DNA of 64,000 nucleotides from Mucilaginibacter_A sp041088075 (GCF_041088075.1 NZ_JBGCVY010000049.1:55280-119279); one strand, 5' to 3'; positions 1 through 8,134 are shown, counted from the stretch's first letter. Made by a program: numbers and translations. Notes: generated from the sequence alone by a model not told the origin.

Positions 1-1
1 A

Positions 2-352
2 GAAGACGGAATCCTGAATGCGATACAGGAAAAAACCGGTACGCTTTGCCTGCCACAAGCTTGTACCATTCCGGCGCGAAAAAAATGGCTGGCCAGCGGC
101 AGTTTAGTTACGGGGCGGTTGCAGGTTGATGCAGGCGCACAACAAGCTTTGCAAAACGGAAAAAGTTTGCTGGCCGTAGGGATTACTGAAATTATAGAAA
201 AATTTGAAAACGGTGAAGTGTTTGAGATTTTAGACGGGCAAAACCAGGCTATTGCCGTTGCACGGGCGCGTGTGGCTTCGGATGAAATCCAATTGGATCA
301 AAAAACAGAAAAAGTTACGGTGGCACATGCGGATGAGATTGTGTTGTTGTAA
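2..352 (+). CDS. proB: Glutamate 5-kinase, C-terminal part (5' end outside window)
   Basis: Only the last 116 codons are in the window; the reading frame is open from base 2. Glutamate 5-kinase phosphorylates L-glutamate in the first step of proline synthesis. The visible part matches the end of the kinase and the C-terminal PUA domain: an RKKWLASG segment followed by VDAGAQQAL, GKSLLAVGI and a terminal beta-rich stretch ending in ADEIVLL. The amino-acid kinase catalytic domain lies upstream, outside the window. proA follows about 460 bases downstream on the same strand, the usual pairing, although a repeat element now separates them. The identification rests on the PUA domain plus the proA neighbour and is quite secure. 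Confidence 0.85.
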   Translation, partial: EDGILNAIQEKTGTLCLPQACTIPARKKWLASGSLVTGRLQVDAGAQQALQNGKSLLAVGITEIIEKFENGEVFEILDGQNQAIAVARARVASDEIQLDQKTEKVTVAHADEIVLL

Positions 353-368
353 TAACGTTTGATTTTAC

Positions 369-683
369 GTTCTTTTTGCTTGATGAAAAAGAACCAAAAA
401 TTCAAGACAAACCCGATCCCTCCGGGCGTTTTGTCGGGCCTTTCCGCACCTGGGCGGAGACCTGCCGCTTTGGGATATCAGCGGTTATCGTGCGCTTGTT
501 GAACAACCTTTTTAAATGCTTCTTTTACCGGTATAAATTTGGTGAGATGGAAAGTAGCTTGTTGTTTTTTAGAAACATGCAAGGCCGTTTGCAGATAGCC
601 GCCCAGGAGCGTGGGGCTGAATGCCGCCCAGAGGCGATCGGCATTCTTGATTTTTTGGTTCTTTTTGATCAAGCAAAAAGAAC
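369..683. repeat. Element with 39-bp terminal inverted repeats between proB and proA
   Basis: The sequence at 369-407 (GTTCTTTTTGCTTGAT...) is nearly the exact reverse complement of 645-683, with about two mismatches over 39 bases. About 235 bases lie between the arms. A decayed copy of the arm appears at 747-779. No transposase is encoded, so this is a MITE-like or long-hairpin intergenic repeat rather than an insertion sequence. It fills the 353-811 gap between proB and proA and also contains a half-site of the ATGCTTCTTTTACC family at 516-540. ORFs that can be read through it are not genes. Confidence 0.75.
516..540 (+). repeat. Half-site of the ATGCTTCTTTTACC family
   Basis: ATGCTTCTTTTACCGGTATA matches the left arm of the dispersed palindromic repeat seen throughout the window. 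The opposite arm is missing. It lies inside the proB-proA inverted-repeat element. Confidence 0.7.
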
Positions 684-811
684 GGACAAAAACAGGGCAA
701 CGACCCGTTAATTGTCATTTTAACAAACCTTTGGTTGATTGATTTGACGTTCCTTTGTATCAAGACCAAAAAACGAACGCAAGCAACTTCTGGTTGCAAA
801 CAAAAAATAAT

Positions 812-2059
812 ATGCAGACCATCCAACCACTTTTAGAGAACGCTGCCAAAGCAACCCGTTTCGTCCGAATTTTGGCCGATATACAAAAAAAGCTGTTGCT
901 CGAAAAATTAGCGCAGCAAATCCAAGCTTCTACCCAGGAAATTATCCGGGAAAACCAAAAAGATTTAGACCGGATGGACGATACCGACCCGAAAAAAGAC
1001 CGTTTGCTGTTGAACGAAAACCGCATTCATAATTTGGCCGAAAGCGTTTTTGCGGTTTCTTTGCTCACCGATCCCACCAACCGGATTTTGTCTGAAAAAA
1101 CTTTGCCCAATGGCTTGTTCATCCAACAAAAAACCGTTCCGTTGGGCGTTATCGGCATCATTTATGAATCGCGCCCAAACGTAACCATTGATGTTGCCAC
1201 ATTATGCATCCGTTCGGGCAATGTTTGCGTGCTGCGCGGCGGCACCGATGCTTCTTTTACCAATGTTTTTTTAGTCTCGCTGATCCGAAAAGTGCTGGAA
1301 GGTTTCGGGCTGGATCAAAACATCGTGCAGCTTTTGCCAACTGACCGCAAGTTCATTATGGAAATGCTCACGGCGGTGAAATACATTGATGTTATCATTC
1401 CGCGCGGTTCGCAACAACTGATCAATTATGTGCGCGAACATGCCAAAGTTCCGGTCATCGAAACCGGTGCCGGCGTTTGCCACACTTATGTTGAACGTAC
1501 GGCTGACTTGGAAAAAGCTACCGCCATTGTGGTGAATGCAAAAGTTTCACGCCCGTCGGTCTGTAATGCGTTGGATACCATTTTGGTGGATGAAAACATT
1601 GCCGAAAAACTACTGCTAAAAACAGCATCGCAATTCAAGGAGTTTCAGGTAGAGATTTTTGCGGACGAACGCGCCTTTGCCATCCTCAAAAACAACAATT
1701 ACCCCTACTTGCAACAAGCAAAACCGGAAGACTTTGGCCGGGAGTTTTTGGATTTTAAATGCTCTGTAAAAATAGTATCCGGTTACGAAGAAGCGCTGGG
1801 ACACATTGTACAGTTTTCCTCCAAACATTCGGAAGCCATCGTTTCGCAAGACCAAAACCTGTGCGAAGCCTTTTTAAACGACGTGGATGCCGCTGCCGTT
1901 TACGCCAATGCTTCCACCCGTTTTACCGACGGCAGCGAATTTGGCCTGGGTGCCGAAATTGGTATCTCTACCCAAAAACTACATGCCCGCGGCCCGTTTG
2001 CCCTGGAAAAACTGGTTACGGAGAAATGGGTTGTGCGGGGCGATGGGCAGGTGCGGTAG
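812..2059 (+). CDS. proA: Glutamate-5-semialdehyde dehydrogenase (gamma-glutamyl phosphate reductase)
   Basis: NADPH-dependent reduction of gamma-glutamyl phosphate to glutamate 5-semialdehyde, the second step of proline synthesis, in the cytosol. The protein of 415 residues has the length usual for ProA. The start was put at the ATG at 812 (MQTIQPLLENAA); a TTG 57 bases upstream would add an unconserved tail lying in a decayed repeat arm. Visible motifs are GVIGIIYESRPNVTID in the cofactor-binding part, LRGGTDASFTN, and the catalytic-cysteine segment SRPSVCNALDT with Cys at about residue 251. The C-terminal FGLGAEIGISTQKLHARGP segment is also characteristic. The bases coding for D-A-S-F-T (1248-1261) are an exact copy of the dispersed 14-mer ATGCTTCTTTTACC. 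It lies downstream of proB on the same strand. Confidence 0.95.
   Translation: MQTIQPLLENAAKATRFVRILADIQKKLLLEKLAQQIQASTQEIIRENQKDLDRMDDTDPKKDRLLLNENRIHNLAESVFAVSLLTDPTNRILSEKTLPNGLFIQQKTVPLGVIGIIYESRPNVTIDVATLCIRSGNVCVLRGGTDASFTNVFLVSLIRKVLEGFGLDQNIVQLLPTDRKFIMEMLTAVKYIDVIIPRGSQQLINYVREHAKVPVIETGAGVCHTYVERTADLEKATAIVVNAKVSRPSVCNALDTILVDENIAEKLLLKTASQFKEFQVEIFADERAFAILKNNNYPYLQQAKPEDFGREFLDFKCSVKIVSGYEEALGHIVQFSSKHSEAIVSQDQNLCEAFLNDVDAAAVYANASTRFTDGSEFGLGAEIGISTQKLHARGPFALEKLVTEKWVVRGDGQVR
1248..1261 (+). repeat. Exact ATGCTTCTTTTACC 14-mer inside proA
   Basis: Perfect copy of the motif that forms the arms of the intergenic palindromes. It is read in frame as Ala-Ser-Phe-Thr within an otherwise normal ProA sequence. 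Confidence 0.7.
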
Positions 2060-2141
2060 GAAGTGGGGTATATAACTTTTTATGTTAGATTTTACTATAA
2101 AAACCATTACACTTATGCCATTGTAACATTATTAAATAAAC

Positions 2142-2172
2142 TTTTGTATAACTAAAGTTGTTAATATATTTG
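2142..2172 (+). promoter_or_regulatory. Candidate Bacteroidota-type promoter
   Basis: TTTTG at 2142-2146 is followed 18 bases later by TATATTTG at 2165-2172. This fits the known Bacteroidota -33/-7 pattern (TTG ... TAnnTTTG). It would start a transcript a few bases downstream that runs into the hairpin at 2207-2243. Confidence 0.45.
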
Positions 2173-2190
2173 TTTATCTCATTAACCAGG

Positions 2191-2243
2191 ATGTTAAAGG
2201 AGAAACGAAGCCGTTAAGTTTTCTTAGCGGCTTCAGCTTTTTT
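2191..2243 (+). ncRNA. Possible short terminated transcript with 8-codon leader ORF
   Basis: Between the candidate promoter (2142-2172) and the terminator (2207-2243) lies a tiny reading frame, ATG at 2191 to TAA at 2215-2217, coding for MLKEKRSR. It contains an AAAGGAG Shine-Dalgarno-like run. Its stop codon lies inside the 5' arm of the terminator hairpin. The arrangement looks like a small RNA or an attenuator leader of about 70 nt. No intact downstream biosynthetic gene is visible, only an Ldh2-family remnant, so the role is unknown. Confidence 0.3.
2207..2243 (+). terminator. Rho-independent terminator
   Basis: Arms GAAGCCGTTAAG (2207-2218) and CTTAGCGGCTTC (2223-2234) pair over 11 of 12 positions with a short TTTT loop. 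A T-rich run follows at 2237-2243. Confidence 0.7.
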
Positions 2244-2318
2244 GTAAGCTTCGTATTCTTGCAGCAACCTTCTTTTTTTGTTAGGAAAGGTTGTTACTAT
2301 GTATGCTATTCAAGAACG

Positions 2319-2537
2319 ATGAGTACGAATGGTTTCAGACCAGTTGATGGTTTTAAACAACATTTGAATAATTGGATTGCACGATTTAAGTCGGTAAAAA
2401 CAGTATCGCCCCAACAAAAAGTAATTATTCCCGGCGAAGCTGAATTGGATCGAAAAGTAAATGGTATTCTTTTGGTGGATCCGGTGGTTAAAGATTTAAA
2501 TGAATTGACCGAGAAGTTGTGTGTGGAAGGGTTATAA
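2319..2537 (+). pseudogene. 3' remnant of an Ldh2-family (malate/L-lactate dehydrogenase-type) oxidoreductase gene
   Basis: The 72-residue frame starting at ATG 2319 resembles only the C-terminal tail of Ldh2-family NAD(P)-dependent oxidoreductases. The diagnostic parts are FRPVDGFKQHLNNWI, then KVIIPGEAELDRK, then NGILLVDPVVKDLNEL, matching the family's terminal 'ILIPGdPE...R..GIPL...v..dL' segment. The roughly 260 residues that carry the active site and cofactor pocket are missing, and upstream lies a terminator hairpin. The frame stays open to 2259 via a TTG, but that extension is unrelated. The call rests on motif memory without alignment. If wrong, this is a small unknown protein. Confidence 0.5.
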
Positions 2538-2708
2538 ATTATAAGTTACTTTTTATTGATTAGAAATTTATAGTTCTAAGATCGGAATTGCAAATCACGA
2601 CAAGTATAAGGGGTTATAGTTACAAATCCCATATAATAGATTAATCTTTAACAATTAAAGTATATTTGAAAGACGATGTATTAAAGTTTTAAAATTATTC
2701 TCATAATC

Positions 2709-2999
2709 ATGAATTATTCAAATACACAATTAAAAGTAGCAGTAAAATTTCTGGCTGCAGCTCAAGGTGACATTAAAGAAAGACTTTTAATAGCTTTTAA
2801 CGGAACTTTACACAAACTTAATAATGATGATTTTCCTGAAGACCAGAAAGAGGAATGGAAATTAATCTATAATGCTTTGACTACCAGGAATGGTAAAACA
2901 GAGAGTGTAGAAGAAATATTAAGGGAATTAGATTCAGAAAAATGCGTAGAAATTGCAAAAATGATTTGCATATTGTGTTTTAAAGATTGTGTAAAATAA
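2709..2999 (+). CDS. Hypothetical protein, 96 residues
   Basis: Not recognised. The ATG at 2709 is the only plausible start. The protein is soluble and mostly helical by inspection, acidic in the middle (DDFPEDQKEEWK, VEEILRELDSEK), and ends in a Cys-containing stretch (KMICILCFKDCVK). There is no signal peptide. The gene and its surroundings are AT-rich compared with proA, which together with the neighbouring gene remnant suggests acquired DNA. Codon use looks protein-like, with charged periodicity, so it is probably real. Confidence 0.5.
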   Translation: MNYSNTQLKVAVKFLAAAQGDIKERLLIAFNGTLHKLNNDDFPEDQKEEWKLIYNALTTRNGKTESVEEILRELDSEKCVEIAKMICILCFKDCVK

Positions 3000-3172
3000 A
3001 TTATGTTATGAATTAAAAACGTTATTATGCTGGTCAGGATAAGTAATTCTAATTATCAAATACAAATGCGTGACTTGAGGTAAAGAAAAGTATAGCCAAC
3101 AAAATAAGTACAACTACAGCCATAATTGTTGAATGTAGCTTTAGTGGTTTTAAAGAACTCCAATTAACCATA

Positions 3173-3421
3173 TTAAAATTTATAATGAATTATAAGTACG
3201 ATTAATATTATGGCAACTATCCATAAAACAACAATGCTTTGTATAAGTCTTCCTTTGTTAATAGAAAAAGCACAATCTTCACAGACACTTCTCAGTCCCG
3301 TATTTGTTCTCGTGCTGTAACTTGTTCCACGTTTACCATAATAGGTGCCACTTGATTGTCCTGTTATTACGCTTCTACGATAATTAGCACCATATCGTCC
3401 ACAATTATAACAAGAAGCCAT
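3173..3421 (-). CDS. Small membrane protein with N-terminal CxxC zinc-ribbon-like part
   Basis: 82 residues; ATG at 3421. Two Cys pairs, CYNC (residues 4-7) and CEDC (47-50), are spaced like a treble-clef or zinc-ribbon metal site. Between them is a Tyr/Ser/Thr/Gly-rich stretch. A single hydrophobic helix (SIVVLWIVAIILIVLII) ends the protein, so it is likely a membrane-anchored zinc-binding protein. The family and function are not recognised. It stands alone in an AT-rich interval and points toward the end of the lepB operon. Confidence 0.55.
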   Translation of the reverse strand: MASCYNCGRYGANYRRSVITGQSSGTYYGKRGTSYSTRTNTGLRSVCEDCAFSINKGRLIQSIVVLWIVAIILIVLIIHYKF

Positions 3422-3730
3422 AGTAAAGTATGTAGTTAGTTTAAAAAAAGTGTAGCGTAGCTAAATTAAAAAATATTAATTAAAGAACGGTTAAAAATGT
3501 TATCTGCAAAAACTAATGTAAAATGATTTTAAATCTATTTAAGTTAAAAAATAACACCCTACTGGTCGAATTTCATAATCTTGTTTTTTGAATCATGATC
3601 TACGAATCAGTCTATTAATTCATAAGATTTTCATCCTGATCTATTTCCAACTAACTATTCTTTAAAATACAAAAGATGTAACCTCTCCGATTATACCTTT
3701 TATATTTTACACCGATAAAAGAAACATTCC
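3422..3730. other. Intergenic stretch, AT-rich, no gene seen
   Basis: No coding frame or convincing hairpin is visible. At its right end (about 3714-3727) the bases CGATAAAAGAAACATT are a one-mismatch copy of the right arm of the dispersed ATGCTTCTTTTA family, immediately beyond the lepB stop codon. Confidence 0.4.
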
Positions 3731-4843
3731 CTACTTAATCCCCATAAACAACCTGCTCCACCGAATCTTGTGCATAAAAGAAGCATTCTCGTCCCAGCTC
3801 ATCCACACAAATAAAGCTTTGCCTACAATGTGGTCTTCGGGTACAAAACCCCAGAAACGGCTGTCTAACGAGTTGTGGCGGTTATCGCCCATCATCCAGT
3901 AATAATCCATTTTGAAGGTGTACTGGTTGGTTTTGGTGCCGTTGATGAAAATATCGTTGCCGCGTTTTTCCAGCTTGTTGTTTTCGTACAGTTTGATGGC
4001 GCGTTCGTAGATCATGTAATTCAGCGAATCCAGCGTAACCGTCCAGCCTTTTTTCGGGATAATGATCGGGCCGTAATTATCCACGTTCCATTTCAAACGG
4101 GTATCGTGCGGAAAAACCTGCAAATCGGCCTGGCCCGGCGGCTGGATATAAGGCGCAATGTAAGTGATGTTGGAGTACGATTTTAAAATGGGCACACTGG
4201 CGCGCGGCATAATCCATTCCAAATCGGTGGCGTTAACCTGGCCATGCGAAGGATCAATATGCAAATCGTACAAAACTTGCGGGTTTAATTCCTGACCGTT
4301 GGTGCGAATTAAGTAAGAAGTCTGGCTTTCGGACGGCGTTTCGGCTGCTTTTCCGTTTACATAAACCTGCGTATTGATGAGTTTCAACGTATCGCCCGGC
4401 GTTCCCTGGCAGCGTTTGATGTAGTTTTCGCGCTTATCCACCGGGCGGTACAAAGGCGAGTCGGCATCCATCGGATAATTAAAAACAACGACATCACCTT
4501 TTTTAACATGACTGAATCCCGGCAAACGGTAATAAGGCAATTTCACGCCGTCCCAGTAGGATTTGATGTCGAACAGCGGCATGGTATGATGGGCAAACGG
4601 AAAAGAAATCGGTGTCATCGGTGTGCGTGCGCCATAGTTTACCTTGCTTACAAACAAGAAATCGCCAACCAGCAGCGAGCGTTCCATGGATGGCGTTGGA
4701 ATGGTAAATGCTTCGATAAACAAACCACGGATCAACGTAGCGGCGATGACGGCAAACACAATCGCATCAATCCATTCGCGCGTGGCGCTTTTCTTTTTTT
4801 TCTTGGTATCGGCAGCAGTTTTGTTCCAGAATCTCCAACTCAT
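3731..4843 (-). CDS. lepB: Signal peptidase I
   Basis: Membrane-bound serine protease that removes signal peptides from secreted proteins. The 370-residue product begins with a Lys-rich cytoplasmic tail, then one membrane helix (about residues 25-42). The conserved boxes are present: TIPTPSMERSLLVGD with the nucleophile Ser52, YIKRCQGTPGD with the general-base Lys143, and MMGDNRHNSLDSRFWG (Gly319 onward). A long insertion (about residues 160-300) between the Lys box and the GDNR box is common in Bacteroidota LepB. ATG at 4843. It is the last gene of the parA-parB-DUF5683-dapB-lepB operon, 32 bases after dapB. The C-terminal N-A-S-F-M codons carry TAAAAGAAGCAT (3775-3786), the core of the dispersed motif. 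Confidence 0.95.
   Translation of the reverse strand: MSWRFWNKTAADTKKKKKSATREWIDAIVFAVIAATLIRGLFIEAFTIPTPSMERSLLVGDFLFVSKVNYGARTPMTPISFPFAHHTMPLFDIKSYWDGVKLPYYRLPGFSHVKKGDVVVFNYPMDADSPLYRPVDKRENYIKRCQGTPGDTLKLINTQVYVNGKAAETPSESQTSYLIRTNGQELNPQVLYDLHIDPSHGQVNATDLEWIMPRASVPILKSYSNITYIAPYIQPPGQADLQVFPHDTRLKWNVDNYGPIIIPKKGWTVTLDSLNYMIYERAIKLYENNKLEKRGNDIFINGTKTNQYTFKMDYYWMMGDNRHNSLDSRFWGFVPEDHIVGKALFVWMSWDENASFMHKIRWSRLFMGIK
3773..3786. repeat. Motif core inside lepB
   Basis: CATAAAAGAAGCAT; the last 12 bases are identical to the right arm of the dispersed repeat. Read on the coding strand it gives Ala-Ser-Phe-Met. Confidence 0.6.
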
Positions 4844-4875
4844 TGTTTCTATTTTGAAGGGCGAAAGTACTGTTT

Positions 4876-5628
4876 TTAAGCGTTAAAATTAAACAGATCG
4901 GCGGCTGTAAAGAAACCTTTACGGTCTTTAACCCACTCGGCGGCCAGCACCGCGCCCAAAGCAAAACCTGAGCGATTGTGCGCCGTATGTTTAAACTCGA
5001 TGCTGTCCACTTCCGAATCGTAAACCACGGTATGCGTGCCTGGAACATTTTCGATCCGGTGCGATTCGATCAGCAATTGCTGCGGCGTAATGCTAAGCGG
5101 CGAAGCATCATTCAAAGTGCCCGAAACCACATTGACCCATGCTTCTTTTACCGGCATATTTTCGATGATGCCTTCGGCGATGGTGATGGCCGTTCCGCTT
5201 GGCGCATCTAATTTTTGGGTATGGTGGATTTCTTCGACCTGAACTTCGTAATCCGGGAAACGATTCATCACTTTGGCCAGCATTTTATTGATATGGAAAA
5301 AAATATTCACACCAACACTAAAATTGGAAGCGTAAATCAGGGAAGCATTGCGCTGCAAACACTCAATTTTAACTTCCTGCAATTTTTCGTACCAGCCCGT
5401 TGCGCCAACCACAACCGGAATTTCGGCTTCAAAACAAAGCGCAATATTGTTTAAAACGGTATGCGGCGTACTAAATTCGATCGCAACGTCTGCTTTTTGC
5501 AGGTTTTCTAAAGTTAGTTCCTGCAAATTATCATGATCAATTTTCAGAACAATTTCGTGTTTGCGCTCCAGGGCAACCTGCTCGATCATCTTGCCCATTT
5601 TTCCGTATCCGAGTAAAGCTATTTTCAT
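4876..5628 (-). CDS. dapB: 4-hydroxy-tetrahydrodipicolinate reductase
   Basis: Catalyses the NAD(P)H-dependent reduction step of the lysine/diaminopimelate pathway, supplying cell-wall precursor. 250 residues; ATG at 5628. The N-terminal Rossmann motif is GYGKMG (residues 7-12). The substrate-site motif is EIHHTQKLDAPSGTA with His135/His136 and Lys139, diagnostic for DapB. The length matches the shorter Bacteroidota form. It is third from the end of the par operon and is followed by lepB. The codons for V-K-E-A (residues 160-163) are an exact complement of the dispersed ATGCTTCTTTTACC motif (5139-5152). Confidence 0.95.
   Translation of the reverse strand: MKIALLGYGKMGKMIEQVALERKHEIVLKIDHDNLQELTLENLQKADVAIEFSTPHTVLNNIALCFEAEIPVVVGATGWYEKLQEVKIECLQRNASLIYASNFSVGVNIFFHINKMLAKVMNRFPDYEVQVEEIHHTQKLDAPSGTAITIAEGIIENMPVKEAWVNVVSGTLNDASPLSITPQQLLIESHRIENVPGTHTVVYDSEVDSIEFKHTAHNRSGFALGAVLAAEWVKDRKGFFTAADLFNFNA
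5139..5152 (+). repeat. Exact ATGCTTCTTTTACC 14-mer inside dapB
   Basis: Perfect copy, read on the coding (minus) strand as GTA-AAA-GAA-GCA, Val-Lys-Glu-Ala. This is a different frame and strand from the copy in proA. Confidence 0.7.
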
Positions 5629-5730
5629 TTTTTTAGGTATGGGGTTTGAGGTATCAGCCCTGTAAATTTATCTGTTTTAATGATTGTTTAAAGTCGGTTG
5701 CAGTGCTCATACCTGATACCTCTTACCTCT

Positions 5731-6369
5731 TCACCTCAGCTTCACCGTTACTTTCAATCCGGGAACAAAACCACCGTAAGCAAACGCTGGCAAACTGAGC
5801 ATCGTTGGCGTAACCTTAAAACCCAAATTGTTGTCCATCGTGTACGAATGCTGGAACTTGGCCGCGATATAAGCATCAATGGCCTGTATTCCCCAAAAAG
5901 CAACCGTACCGATGATGGTTAAATCGCGGTTGCGGTGATAAAAATCTTTAAAAACAAGGATCGTCGCATTTTGACCGTTATAAATAGGATCTACTTTTCC
6001 TCCAACAGATTGGATTTGTGCCACCTTTAAATACTTTTTGTAATTGGTTTGCGCCACATAATACGAATAACCTAAGCCAACAAACCCGCCATAAACAATG
6101 GGTAGTTTCCAATATTGGTGGTTGTAAATTTGCCCTAATCCCGGAAATACCAAAGATTTAATGACCGCTTTATGCGGGCTGTGCGTACTGTCCGGGTGGT
6201 AAACTTTATCTTTTGGCTGCTCGTTTTTGGGCTTAAAAGGCGACAAAACGGTTGTGGTATCACCCGTAACACTCACCGTATCGCGGCGGTTTTTGCGTGG
6301 TTTTTTTTGGGCATGAAGCACCTCTGCACAAAAAAACAGCAGTAAAAGAAGTATCAGGGATTTGTACAT
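5731..6369 (-). CDS. DUF5683 membrane protein
   Basis: 212 residues; ATG at 6369, one base before the parB stop region. An N-terminal signal-like segment (SLILLLLLFFCAEVLHAQ) is followed by a basic Ser/Thr stretch. The conserved part is HSPHKAVIKSLVFPGLGQIYNHQYWKLPIVYGG, with hydrophobic helices around it. It matches the family found between parB and dapB in many Bacteroidota. The function is not known. The gene order suggests cotranscription with chromosome segregation and lysine/cell-envelope genes. Bases 6341-6354 in the signal-peptide codons (AGTAAAAGAAGTAT) are a near copy of the dispersed motif. Confidence 0.8.
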   Translation of the reverse strand: MYKSLILLLLLFFCAEVLHAQKKPRKNRRDTVSVTGDTTTVLSPFKPKNEQPKDKVYHPDSTHSPHKAVIKSLVFPGLGQIYNHQYWKLPIVYGGFVGLGYSYYVAQTNYKKYLKVAQIQSVGGKVDPIYNGQNATILVFKDFYHRNRDLTIIGTVAFWGIQAIDAYIAAKFQHSYTMDNNLGFKVTPTMLSLPAFAYGGFVPGLKVTVKLR

Positions 6370-6370
6370 T

Positions 6371-7288
6371 TTACCAGTCGAGCATTTCCAGTATGCGGTT
6401 CAAATCGTCTTCAGACAAAAACGGGATTTCGATGCTGCCTTTTCCGTTTTGCCCCACTTTTAGTTTTACCGGAGAATTGAACTTGGAAGCCAGATCAGAT
6501 TGTATCTTTTGCGCCTGAAAAGAAGGTTTAGGGCTTGGTTTGCCAATGCTGTTTTTAGCAGGTGTTTTTTGGAGTTCGCGCACCAGTTCTTCCACTTTAC
6601 GCACCGATAAACCTTTTTCAATAATCTGGTGATGGATAAAAAGCAGTTTTGCCGCATCTTCCACGTTGACCAAAGCGCGGGCGTGGCCCATTGTAATTTG
6701 CCCGTCGCGAATGGAAGATTGTACCACCGGCGGCAATTTTAACAAGCGCAAATAATTGGTAACGGTTGATCGGTTTTTGCTAACGCGCTCGCCCAGTTCG
6801 TCCTGCTTTAAATTACATTCGTCAATCATCCGCTGAAAACTCAACGCCATTTCTATCGCGTTCAGGTTTTCCCGCTGGATATTTTCGATCAAAGCCATTT
6901 CCAACATCTGCTGATCGTTGGCGGTGCGCACGTAAGCCGGAATTTCTGTTAAACCAGCTATTTTAGAGGCACGCAAACGCCGTTCGCCGGAAATTAATTG
7001 GTAAGAACGCACGCCGGTTTTACGAACGGTAACCGGCTGGATCAAACCCTGGACAGAAATTGAATCGGCCAGTTCCTGCAAAGCCTGCTCGTCAAATTCT
7101 GTTCTTGGCTGAAAAGGGTTTACTTCGATCTCACTGATTTTAACGGCGTTAACCGATTTTAAACCTTCCGTTTCCGGCGCGGCAACAATCGGGGTTGCTT
7201 TTTTTGCAGCCGTTCCGTTTACATAATCCGAATCGTTTAGCAAAGCGCCTAAACCTCTTCCCAACGCATTTCTCTTATCTGCACTCAT
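6371..7288 (-). CDS. parB: Chromosome-partitioning protein ParB
   Basis: DNA- and CTP-binding segregation protein that loads at parS sites. 305 residues; ATG at 7288 overlapping the parA stop codon (ATGA), so the two are translationally coupled. Starts MSADKRNALGRGLGALL, typical of chromosomal ParB. The N-terminal ParB/Srx fold contains ISGERRLRASKIAGL, the CTP-binding GERRxRA box. A central helix-turn-helix region follows (KQDELGERVSKNRSTVTNYLRLL), then a C-terminal dimerisation segment (residues about 260-305). No parS-like site was found in the window. Confidence 0.95.
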   Translation of the reverse strand: MSADKRNALGRGLGALLNDSDYVNGTAAKKATPIVAAPETEGLKSVNAVKISEIEVNPFQPRTEFDEQALQELADSISVQGLIQPVTVRKTGVRSYQLISGERRLRASKIAGLTEIPAYVRTANDQQMLEMALIENIQRENLNAIEMALSFQRMIDECNLKQDELGERVSKNRSTVTNYLRLLKLPPVVQSSIRDGQITMGHARALVNVEDAAKLLFIHHQIIEKGLSVRKVEELVRELQKTPAKNSIGKPSPKPSFQAQKIQSDLASKFNSPVKLKVGQNGKGSIEIPFLSEDDLNRILEMLDW

Positions 7289-8094
7289 TTGCTCCCTACT
7301 TTCTTCAGCTTAACGTCTTCCTCTTTCACCATGCCGTTGTTGCGCAAAATTTCGCGAGCCAGGTTGAGGTAATTGATGGTGCCTTTGCAGGTGGCATCGT
7401 GCATAATTACCGACATGCCAAAACTCGGCGCCTCGCTTAAACGCGTGTTCCGCTGGATGATGGTGTTAAAAACCAAATTCTCAAAATGCGTCCGAACTTC
7501 TTCCACCACCTGGTTGGATAAGCGCAAACGTACATCGTACATCGTTAACAAAATACCTTCGATATCCAAGGCCGGGTTTAAGCGGTTTTGTACAATTTTG
7601 ATGGTGTTGAGCAGTTTTCCCAATCCTTCCAACGCAAAATACTCGCATTGAACCGGAATGATGACCGAATTTGCAGCCGTTAAAGCATTGATCGTGATCA
7701 AACCCAACGAAGGCGAACAATCCACAATGATAAAATCGTACTGGTCTTTGATTTTTTCCAACACCGCTTTCATCTTGTATTCGCGGTTGGTCAGGTTGAT
7801 CATCTCGATCTCCGCCCCCACCAAATCAATATGCGCCGGCAACAAATCCAGGTTTGGCGTTTCCGTTTTCTGGATCGCTTCGGCCGGTTCAATATCGTTG
7901 ATGATACACTCGTAAATGCTGTTTTTGATCGTCCGCGGATCAAAACCGATACCAGATGTCGAGTTTGCCTGCGGGTCTGCATCTACCAGCAGGGTTTTAT
8001 ATTCTAACACCGCTAAACTTGCCGCCAGGTTTATGGAAGAAGTAGTTTTGCCTACGCCGCCTTTCTGGTTAGCCAACGCGATTATTTTACTCAT
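7285..8094 (-). CDS. parA: Chromosome-partitioning ATPase ParA (Soj)
   Basis: Walker-type ATPase that forms a nucleoid gradient and moves ParB-parS complexes. 269 residues; ATG at 8094. The deviant Walker A motif KGGVGKTTSS begins at residue 11, LLVDADPQANST follows, and the Walker B segment is FIIVDCSPSLG. First gene of the five-gene minus-strand operon; its ATGA overlap with parB indicates coupling. The promoter must lie in 8095-8421, where an outward-facing pair of dispersed-motif half-sites is found. Confidence 0.95.
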   Translation of the reverse strand: MSKIIALANQKGGVGKTTSSINLAASLAVLEYKTLLVDADPQANSTSGIGFDPRTIKNSIYECIINDIEPAEAIQKTETPNLDLLPAHIDLVGAEIEMINLTNREYKMKAVLEKIKDQYDFIIVDCSPSLGLITINALTAANSVIIPVQCEYFALEGLGKLLNTIKIVQNRLNPALDIEGILLTMYDVRLRLSNQVVEEVRTHFENLVFNTIIQRNTRLSEAPSFGMSVIMHDATCKGTINYLNLAREILRNNGMVKEEDVKLKKVGSK

Positions 8095-8134
8095 TGATAG
8101 TCCTCGATATATAAATTACAATGTAAATTTTTGT

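Noticed and set aside
376..711. Open frame between proB and proA
   Set aside because: It reads through the inverted-repeat element and both its arms; no protein-like composition or start signal.
4508..4879. Plus-strand frame opposite lepB
   Set aside because: Antisense shadow of a well-supported gene.
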